Below are positions 56,095 to 64,000 of a stretch of 64,000 nucleotides of DNA, one piece after another. Source of the stretch: Khoudiadiopia massiliensis (GTDB taxonomy: Bacteria; Bacillota; Clostridia; Tissierellales; Peptoniphilaceae); the NCBI GenBank assembly GCA_900290095.1, contig OKQS01000001.1:462431-526430 (forward strand), in the 5' to 3' direction. The stretch's first letter is position 1. Every line of letters starts with the position of its first letter. Made by a program: the position numbers and the translations under genes. Below the pieces are notes generated by a model. That model searched no databases. It was not told where the DNA came from and saw nothing but the letters and a program-made list of their open reading frames with translations.

Positions 56095-56916
56095 TCAAAC
56101 CCTCTTCAGGAGTTCGGCAATATAATCGCTGAATGTGTGGGAAACCTGTCCGGCGACCTTATCTACATCTTCTGAACTCAAAGGTTGGTCTGAGACCCCC
56201 GTGGCCATATTTGACACCACAGAAAATCCAAGAACAGGGAGGCCACAGTGAGCTGCCGTCAAAGCTTCAGTCACTGTCGACATGCCCACAACATCACCGC
56301 CAAGCATCCTTATGGCCCTGACCTCCGCTGCGCTTTCATATTGGGGCCCTGTCATAAAGAAGTAAACCCCTTCTTTTAAGTCCAGTCCGACTTGTTTAGC
56401 AGTCTGCTTTGCAAGGTCTCTGAGTTCTTTAGAATACATGTCTGAAAGATCAAAAAATCTGGCCCCAAACTCTTCGTCATTGGGCCCCCTCAATGGAGAT
56501 GCCCCGGTCATTTTAATATGGTCCCGGATGACCATTATATCTCCCGGCTTATATGAGAGGTTAATTCCCCCACAGGCGTTTGAAAGGATCAGGACCTTGA
56601 TTCCCACGAGTTTTAAAACTCTTACAGGCAGGACCAATTCTTCATAAGAATAACCCTCGTAATAATGAAAGCGCCCCGACATGCAAATAACTCCCTTTCC
56701 AGAAAGCTTGCCGATGATCATTTTCCCGGCATGTTCCGGCGCTGTCGAAAGTAGAAAATTAGGAATATCCCCGTATGGGATCTCCACCGGATCTTCTATC
56801 TTCTCGGCCAAGGGCCCAAGCCCCGTCCCCAAGATTATTCCGATCTCAGGGACAAATTCTATTTTAGACTTTATATAATCCGCAGCTTTGGAACAATATT
56901 CCAAATCGTACTTCAT
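56095..56916 (-). CDS. punA: Purine nucleoside phosphorylase
   Basis: 273 residues, the trimeric low-molecular-mass type. It cleaves inosine/guanosine to base and ribose-1-phosphate. Motifs: IGIILGTGLGPLA, MSGRFHYYEGYSYEELVLPVRVLKLVG, LSNACGGIN, HIKMTGASPLRGPN, FFMTGPQYESAAEVRAI and MSTVTEALTAAH. Start ATG at 56916, directly after the asd stop at 56917. Confidence 0.95.
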   Translation of the reverse strand: MKYDLEYCSKAADYIKSKIEFVPEIGIILGTGLGPLAEKIEDPVEIPYGDIPNFLLSTAPEHAGKMIIGKLSGKGVICMSGRFHYYEGYSYEELVLPVRVLKLVGIKVLILSNACGGINLSYKPGDIMVIRDHIKMTGASPLRGPNDEEFGARFFDLSDMYSKELRDLAKQTAKQVGLDLKEGVYFFMTGPQYESAAEVRAIRMLGGDVVGMSTVTEALTAAHCGLPVLGFSVVSNMATGVSDQPLSSEDVDKVAGQVSHTFSDYIAELLKRV

Positions 56917-57903
56917 CTAGGCCTCCTTGGAGTTTTTCAAGGCCAATTCGGCAATCTGAACGGTATTTGTTGCCGCTCCCTTTCTTACATTGTCCGCCAC
57001 TATCCAGAGATTTAAGGCGTTCTTGCATGAGAAGTCCCTGCGGATCCTTCCAACATATATGTCATCCTTGCCCTTGATATCTATTGGCATTGGATAGAGG
57101 AGGTTCTCAGGATCATCTTTAACAACAAGACCTCTAACTTTTGAAAAAGCCTCTTTTATTTCCCCTAGATCAAAGTCTTTCTCAAGCTCAACATTTACTG
57201 AGATTGAGTGACCGTAATCAACCGGAACCCTGACTGCAGTAGCCGTTACCGGCAAGTCCGGAAGATGGAGAATCTTCCTGGTCTCATTGACCATTTTCAT
57301 CTCTTCCTTGGTGTAGCCGTTGTCCAAAAAGCTGTCTATCCTGCAGAGAACATTCTTGATTATCGGTGCATCAAAGGTCTCCGTGGTCCCGTTTTCCAGA
57401 TCATGGAGGCCCTTAACTCCGGCACCTGCACAGGCCTGGTAGGTTGAAAAGATAACCCTTTTTAAACCATATAAATCTCTCAGAACCATCAAAACCGCCA
57501 TGCATTGTATGGTCGAGCAGTTGGGATTGGCTATGATGCCCGGTGACCTGAAATCCTCAGGATTGACCTCCGGGACTATGAGGGGGATTCCCTCCGTCAT
57601 CCTCCATTGGGAAGAATTGTCCACAACCAGAATTCCCTTTTCTGCTGCTATAGGTCCGAATTTTTCGGAAACCCCTGATCCGGCGGAAAATAGGGCTATG
57701 TCTATATCAGAAGTAAAAGAGTCCTCTGTGAGTTCCCTGACGCTTATCTCTTCCCCTCTGAAAATTTCCTTGGTTCCGGCCGATTTCTTTGAAGCCAGGA
57801 GAATCAGCTTATTTACAGGAAAATTTCTTTCCTCAAGAACCCGGAGCATGGTCCTGCCGACCAGGCCCGTAGATCCTACCAGCGCCACATTATATTTTTT
57901 CAT
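56917..57903 (-). CDS. asd: Aspartate-semialdehyde dehydrogenase
   Basis: 328 residues, full length. It reduces aspartyl phosphate to aspartate semialdehyde for the lysine/threonine/methionine and diaminopimelate routes. NADP-binding VGSTGLVGRTMLRVL, the catalytic Cys in ANPNCSTIQC and YQACAGAGVKG are clear. It sits between a lipoprotein gene and punA in a mixed operon. Confidence 0.95.
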   Translation of the reverse strand: MKKYNVALVGSTGLVGRTMLRVLEERNFPVNKLILLASKKSAGTKEIFRGEEISVRELTEDSFTSDIDIALFSAGSGVSEKFGPIAAEKGILVVDNSSQWRMTEGIPLIVPEVNPEDFRSPGIIANPNCSTIQCMAVLMVLRDLYGLKRVIFSTYQACAGAGVKGLHDLENGTTETFDAPIIKNVLCRIDSFLDNGYTKEEMKMVNETRKILHLPDLPVTATAVRVPVDYGHSISVNVELEKDFDLGEIKEAFSKVRGLVVKDDPENLLYPMPIDIKGKDDIYVGRIRRDFSCKNALNLWIVADNVRKGAATNTVQIAELALKNSKEA

Positions 57904-57918
57904 AGCCCTACCTCCTGA

Positions 57919-58470
57919 TTATTGTACTTTATTCGCTGAATCCAGCAGCATGTTTACAAAGCCCTGCAATTCCTCAATCTCAAGTGTCGGCTTCAATTCA
58001 TTGCCGCTATCTTTAATCTGTCCCTTAGCAGATTCAGGATCTTCCTCATACATTTTCAAAAATTCTTTTAATGCTTTAACATTATTAACCAGAACTTCTT
58101 TGCTTGGGAGGCCCGGAACATCGGCAAGATAGTTTTCACAAGCATCTTTTACCACGTCGGCCTTGGCCTTGTAAAATTCAAAGTTATTGGCCAGATTTGC
58201 AAAAAGCCCGGCCACTTCAAGGCTTGATCCTGCCTTATCCAGGCTGAGGCCTGCCAATGATTCCATAAATTTGGCAAATGTGTGTCTTTCCTCGCGACTC
58301 AGGGTTTTAGCCGAAGTATCTTCCGTTTGGCTTGGAATAATATATTCCGAGCTCTCCTGGCTTGCGGAAGTATCTGAACCTGAATTTTCAGCCGGTGCCT
58401 CTGCCGTGCCTGAGCAGGCAGCTAATACCAATAATAATGACAATAATAATTCAATACTTCTTTTCTTCAT
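57919..58470 (-). CDS. Unknown lipoprotein
   Basis: 183 residues from the ATG at 58470, which starts four bases after the HIT stop (GGAG upstream). Signal peptide with a lipobox LLVLAACSG, then a Ser/Glu/Thr-rich linker (to about 60) and an alpha-helical domain (EERHTFAKFMESLAGLSLDKAGSSL...). No known family is recognised. It lies between the HIT and asd genes, which does not hint at function. Alternative starts at MMKW further upstream lack support. Confidence 0.75.
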   Translation of the reverse strand: MKKRSIELLLSLLLVLAACSGTAEAPAENSGSDTSASQESSEYIIPSQTEDTSAKTLSREERHTFAKFMESLAGLSLDKAGSSLEVAGLFANLANNFEFYKAKADVVKDACENYLADVPGLPSKEVLVNNVKALKEFLKMYEEDPESAKGQIKDSGNELKPTLEIEELQGFVNMLLDSANKVQ

Positions 58471-58474
58471 AAAT

Positions 58475-58828
58475 CTACTCCATTTCATCAAAGCCCGGAA
58501 ATCTTATCGCCTCTCCCGCCAACACATGTACATGCAGGTGGTTAACAGTCTGACCTCCGTCTTTTCCACAATTTGAAACAATCCTATAACCGCTTTCATC
58601 AAAGCCTTCTTTTTTTGCCACCTTGGCTATGGCCTCAAAAATATGGGCCATAATTGACCCATCTTGGGCACACTCGTTCATTGAAGAAATATGCTCCTTT
58701 GGAACGAAAAGATAGTGAATTTTCGCCATCGGATTTACATCTTTAAAAGCAGCCACCTTATCATCCTCGTATACAAGATCCGTTGGAATCTGGCCGTTAG
58801 CAAGCTTACAGAAAATGCAATCTTCCAT
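58475..58828 (-). CDS. HIT-family nucleotide hydrolase
   Basis: 117 residues, full length. The catalytic histidine triad reads HLHVHVLAGE near the C-terminus, and CIFCKLANGQIPTDLVYEDDKVAAF is typical of HinT-like proteins, which hydrolyse adenosine phosphoramidates and similar nucleotides. It follows mtaB by 18 bp. Confidence 0.93.
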   Translation of the reverse strand: MEDCIFCKLANGQIPTDLVYEDDKVAAFKDVNPMAKIHYLFVPKEHISSMNECAQDGSIMAHIFEAIAKVAKKEGFDESGYRIVSNCGKDGGQTVNHLHVHVLAGEAIRFPGFDEME

Positions 58829-58846
58829 TTTTCCCCTCCTTCTAAT

Positions 58847-60160
58847 TTAAATTTCCCCGTTCCTTATAAATTTTACACAATCTCCGACTCTCTTTCCAAA
58901 TTTTCCGCGCAGGACCTTATTGATAATATTTTCATCCCTATCAAGCCTCATCCTGACGTAGTTTCCGGCATAGCCCTCCAAATATGGGCTTGATCCGTCC
59001 CCCTCTTCAACCAGGACCTCACAGGCCTTGCCTTCCTGGGAATCCATAAAATCATATCTTAGGGCAAGTTCAAGTTTTTTAAACTCTTCAGCCCTTGCTT
59101 TTTTTACCCGGGGATCAATTTGATTATCGAAGAGGGCTGCAGGTGTTCCCTGCCTTGGAGAGTATGGGAAAATATGCATTCTTGAAAATCCGACTTTTTT
59201 GCAAAAATACAGGCTGTCCTGAAAATCCTCTTCACTTTCACCCGGAAAGCCGACAATGATGTCCGTTGTCAGGCCCGCATTTGGGAAAACCGACCTGATC
59301 ATACTGATCTTCTCGTAGTAGACTTCTCTGTTATATTTTCTGTTCATGAGTTCAAGGATATGGTCTGAACCGGACTGGAGGGACAGGTGGAAGTGAGGGC
59401 AAAACTTGCCCGTGGCCTTGAGCCTTTGGAGTTTTTCCATATTGACCCATCTGGGCTCTATTGATGAAAGGCGTATCCTTTCGAGACCGCGAATCTGTCC
59501 GACTTTTTCAACGACATCAATGAGGTCCCCTTGGCCGCCCGGCTCCTTGCCGTAGCTTGCCACATGTATACCCGTTAAGACCAATTCTTTGAAGCCCCTG
59601 CTTGCAAGGTTCTCCGCTTCTTTAATTATAGAATCCATGCTTCTTGAGGCTATGTGGCCCCTGGCATAGGGGATTATGCAATAGGTGCAGAACATATCAC
59701 AGCCTTCCTGGATTTTTATGGCTGCCCTTGTTGTGTCGAGCTCCGTGTGGATTTCCAGGTCATCAAATTCTCTGTTTTCCTCAAGGTTGGGAATGGATAT
59801 TATCTTCCGGCCCTTTTCCATGAACTCCTCAACCAGCTTGACTATCTCCGACCTGCCCTTGCTCCCGATAATTATGTCCACCCCTTCGATTGACGAGACG
59901 GCTTCGGGGTCCACTTGGCAATAGCAACCCACCACACAGACTATTGAATCCGGATTTTTCCTCTTGGCCCTTCTTATCATCTGCCTGGATTTTGAGTCTG
60001 ATACATGGGTTACCGTGCAGGTATTGATGACAAATACATCGCTTGAATCGGCCCTTTCAGCCTTGGTATAGCCGGCCCTGATAAAGAGTTCCTCCATGGC
60101 TTCGGTCTCATAGCTGTTCACTTTACAGCCCAGGGTTTTGAAGTAAAAAGTCCCTTTCAT
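58847..60160 (-). CDS. mtaB: tRNA t6A37 methylthiotransferase MtaB
   Basis: 437 residues. N-terminal MTTase domain with three cluster cysteines (GCKVNSYE, INTCTVTH, VVGCYCQ), then the radical-SAM motif CDMFCTYC, then the TRAM domain (about 375-437). It adds a methylthio group to t6A37 in tRNAs. The INTCTVTHVSDSKSRQMIRRA and SLQSGSDHILELMNRKY segments support MtaB rather than MiaB or RimO. It overlaps the dnaJ stop by 4 bp. Confidence 0.92.
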   Translation of the reverse strand: MKGTFYFKTLGCKVNSYETEAMEELFIRAGYTKAERADSSDVFVINTCTVTHVSDSKSRQMIRRAKRKNPDSIVCVVGCYCQVDPEAVSSIEGVDIIIGSKGRSEIVKLVEEFMEKGRKIISIPNLEENREFDDLEIHTELDTTRAAIKIQEGCDMFCTYCIIPYARGHIASRSMDSIIKEAENLASRGFKELVLTGIHVASYGKEPGGQGDLIDVVEKVGQIRGLERIRLSSIEPRWVNMEKLQRLKATGKFCPHFHLSLQSGSDHILELMNRKYNREVYYEKISMIRSVFPNAGLTTDIIVGFPGESEEDFQDSLYFCKKVGFSRMHIFPYSPRQGTPAALFDNQIDPRVKKARAEEFKKLELALRYDFMDSQEGKACEVLVEEGDGSSPYLEGYAGNYVRMRLDRDENIINKVLRGKFGKRVGDCVKFIRNGEI

Positions 60161-61281
60161 GAAAATACTTCCTTAACCTTGTCCCAGAAGTTTTTCTTGG
60201 CTTCGGTTTCCTCGCCCATAGTCTCTTGGAAGGCCTTAAGGGCTTCCTTCTGGTCTGCATTGAGGTTTTTTGGGGTTTCTATATTCACTCTGAATATGAG
60301 GTCTCCGGGCCGTCCTGTCCTCACGTCCTTGACCCCCTTGCCCTTTAATCTAAAGCTTCTGCCCGTCTCCGTCCCCTCGGGAAGGTCGAACTCCTCCCTG
60401 CCCTCCAAAACCGGGACCTCTATCTTATCGCCGAAAACAGCTTGGGCGAATGAAATTGGCAGATCCAGATATAGGTCATTTCTCCGCCTCTCAAATATTT
60501 TTGAGGGCTGAACTCTTAAAATAACGTAGACGTCCCCTGCCGGACCGCCGTTAAGGCCTTCATGGGCCTGGCCTGACATTGGCAGAATATTGCCGTCATC
60601 CACCCCGGCCGGGATATTGACATTAAGACTGATTTTCTTGCTTTCCCTGCCTGATCCCGAACAGGCCTTGCAGGGTTTTTCTATAATTCTGCCCTCTCCA
60701 TGGCATTGGGGGCAGGTTGTCTGATTTATCATCCTGCCGAATGGTGAGTTTATCTGCTGCTGGACAACGCCACTGCCCTTACAACGAGGGCAGGTTTTTT
60801 TATCACTTCCGGGTTCGGCTCCAGACCCGTGACAATGGGTACAGCTCTCTTTTCTTGTAAACTGAATCTTCTTTTTGCAGCCGAAAACCGCTTCTTTAAA
60901 GCTCAGTTCCAGCTCAATTCTGATGTCCTCTCCCTTTCTCCTGGTGTTTTTGTATGTGGATGTCCTTCCCCCTCCAAAGAGATCGGAGAAGAGGTCTCCG
61001 AAGATGTCGTTCATGTCAAAACCGAAGCCTCCGAAATTGGAAGCCCCGCCCATACCGCCATTTTCAAAGGCGGCTGCCCCATAGGTGTCATATAGCCTTC
61101 TTTTCTCATCATCCTGGAGAATATCATAGGCGGTAGAAAGCTCTTTGAACATTTCTTCAGCATGCTTATCGCCGGGGTTCAAGTCCGGATGGTATTTTTT
61201 TGCTTTTTTTCTATAGGCACTCTTTATTCTGCTAAGATCGGCATTTCGATCCACGCCAAGCACTTCATAAGGATCTTTCAC
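60157..61281 (-). CDS. dnaJ: Chaperone DnaJ
   Basis: 374 residues from the GTG at 61281 (AAAGGAGC upstream); the frame opens at 61296 without a site. J-domain with KKYHPDLNPGD, a Gly/Phe-rich linker, and four zinc-finger repeats CxxCxGxG (CTHCHGSG, CPRCKGSG, CPQCHGEG, CKACSGSG). Hsp40 co-chaperone of DnaK. A terminator separates it from dnaK, so it may have its own promoter in the 61.28-61.36 kb gap. mtaB follows. Confidence 0.97.
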   Translation of the reverse strand: MKDPYEVLGVDRNADLSRIKSAYRKKAKKYHPDLNPGDKHAEEMFKELSTAYDILQDDEKRRLYDTYGAAAFENGGMGGASNFGGFGFDMNDIFGDLFSDLFGGGRTSTYKNTRRKGEDIRIELELSFKEAVFGCKKKIQFTRKESCTHCHGSGAEPGSDKKTCPRCKGSGVVQQQINSPFGRMINQTTCPQCHGEGRIIEKPCKACSGSGRESKKISLNVNIPAGVDDGNILPMSGQAHEGLNGGPAGDVYVILRVQPSKIFERRRNDLYLDLPISFAQAVFGDKIEVPVLEGREEFDLPEGTETGRSFRLKGKGVKDVRTGRPGDLIFRVNIETPKNLNADQKEALKAFQETMGEETEAKKNFWDKVKEVFS

Positions 61282-61365
61282 GCTAGCTCCTTTCAATCAT
61301 CTGTTTTTTTGACTATACCCACCATTTTAAAGTCTATGTTACAACTTGGCAAATAGACAGGAAAA

Positions 61366-61388
61366 GGACCGGGAGATAATCCCGGTCC
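61366..61388 (-). terminator. Terminator after dnaK
   Basis: An 8-bp stem GGACCGGG/CCCGGTCC (61366-61373 and 61381-61388) followed on the minus strand by TTTTCCTG. It lies about 70 bp beyond the dnaK stop. Confidence 0.8.
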
Positions 61389-61457
61389 TGAAACTCCGCA
61401 ATTTTCCGGATTCGGCTATCGAAGAGTTTGTATTATCTTAGACAAATATTAACTTCT

Positions 61458-63308
<1,851 letters not shown>

Positions 63309-63330
63309 ATCAAATTCCTCCTGAATGTTT

Positions 63331-63915
63331 TTATTTGGCCACCTTAACCATGGCCGGTCTGATCAATTTTCCGTTTAGCTTGTAGCCTTTTCTCATCGTT
63401 TCCGTTATTCTGCCCGACTCCACCTCATCGCTGTCTTCCATAAGCACTGCGCTGTGGAGGTGGGGGTCAAAGACTTGACCGTCGGATGCGATTTCTTCAA
63501 GGCCGTTCTCTTTTAATATATTGTCAAGCTGGTTGAAAATCATTTCCATCCCCTGGAAAAAGCTGTCATGTTCTTTTTCACTGTCCAGGGCCCTGTAGAA
63601 GTTGTCAACCACCTCTAAAATTTCTATTAGTAGTTTTTCATTTGCAAAGATAATTGTGTCTTTTTTATCTTTCTCAACCCTCTTCTTATAGTTGATAAAT
63701 TCAGCCTGCATCCTGAGCATCTGATTTTTTGCCCGATCGAGTTCCTCGCTGAGCTCATCGCCCCCGTCCGCCGGACTCACTTCAGGAGCATCCGCAGGCT
63801 CCGCATCTATTATCTCTTCCTCATTTATATTCTTATCTTCTGCCATCTCCTTATTATCCATTTCTTCTTCTATGTTATTGATATCTATCTTTTTCTTATT
63901 TTTCTTTTTCTGCAC
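63331..63915 (-). CDS. grpE: Nucleotide exchange factor GrpE
   Basis: 194 residues. A highly charged, low-complexity N-terminus (about 1-55) precedes a coiled coil ([26 protein letters not shown]) and the beta-wing domain ending [21 protein letters not shown]. Start GTG at 63915 with AAAGGAG upstream. It releases ADP from DnaK. Order (hrcA)-grpE-dnaK-(dnaJ). Confidence 0.96.
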   Translation of the reverse strand: MQKKKNKKKIDINNIEEEMDNKEMAEDKNINEEEIIDAEPADAPEVSPADGGDELSEELDRAKNQMLRMQAEFINYKKRVEKDKKDTIIFANEKLLIEILEVVDNFYRALDSEKEHDSFFQGMEMIFNQLDNILKENGLEEIASDGQVFDPHLHSAVLMEDSDEVESGRITETMRKGYKLNGKLIRPAMVKVAK

Positions 63916-63943
63916 AAGCCTCTCCTTTCCCGGCTCAAGCCTC

Positions 63944-64000
63944 TCAGCTCCTGCCCCTTAAAGTTACTGAATTAATATATCTGCCAATACGGATCACATC
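63944..64000 (-). CDS. hrcA: Probable HrcA C-terminus (partial)
   Basis: The last 18 codons of a frame that enters from beyond the window and ends RYINSVTLRGRS. The position just before grpE and the RYI.S-type ending fit the C-terminus of the heat-shock repressor HrcA, which would bind CIRCE sites. The fragment is too short to prove it. Confidence 0.4.
   Translation of the reverse strand, partial: DVIRIGRYINSVTLRGRS

Overview
The window reads as a chromosomal segment of a low-to-moderate GC Gram-positive anaerobe (Bacillota). The support is: strong AAGGAGG-type ribosome sites; the gene order rpsU / nfeD-floA-phoH-ybeY-era-recO-glyQ-glyS / dgt-dnaG-rpoD-trmK-nif3, which matches the Bacillus subtilis sigA macro-operon region; an (hrcA)-grpE-dnaK-dnaJ block; RNase P RNA of the ancestral A-type layout; and an IleS2-type isoleucyl-tRNA synthetase. 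A Tissierellia/Peptoniphilaceae-like host is my best guess, but the sequence alone does not prove it. Nearly all housekeeping genes are on the minus strand. No tRNA, rRNA operon, IS element, prophage or CRISPR array was seen.

Layout. 1-9.0 kb: start of an aspartate kinase gene, an EamA-type exporter, then rpoB-rpoC behind a strong promoter. rpoBC is not attached to rplKAJL. 9.2-15 kb: ileS with a coupled PurN-like protein that lacks catalytic residues, a flavoprotein, and endonuclease III. 15-22 kb: a RodA/FtsW protein, ComEC, a possible degenerate AlaX-like protein, a small membrane protein, a Tim44-like zinc-ribbon protein and an L,D-transpeptidase. 22-24 kb: rplM-rpsI behind a structured leader, rpiB and rnpB. 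24-39.5 kb: the sigA-type macro-operon region, with a YbeY-Era fusion and a primary sigma factor carrying a very large insertion between regions 1.2 and 2.1.

39.6-44.4 kb is a plus-strand hexuronate operon (uxaC-uxuB-uxuA-eda) with host-like base composition. 44.6-56.0 kb is a clearly more AT-rich accessory island for sugar-acid use. It holds a TRAP transporter (dctP-dctQ-dctM), a KduI/IolB-like isomerase, a ManD/RspA-like enolase-superfamily dehydratase, a KduD-like SDR, a KDG kinase, an IlvD/Edd-family dehydratase, a LacI-family regulator and a D-2-hydroxyacid dehydrogenase. Two LacI-type operator-like sites lie between the regulator and the TRAP operon, one of them exactly in a promoter spacer. 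The two regions complement each other: the uxa/uxu operon makes 2-keto-3-deoxygluconate (KDG) and has the KDPG aldolase, while the only KDG kinase seen is in the island.

56-64 kb returns to host-like composition: punA-asd-lipoprotein-HIT-mtaB-dnaJ, then dnaK-grpE and probably the end of hrcA. All functional statements come from reading motifs by eye; no database search was run.
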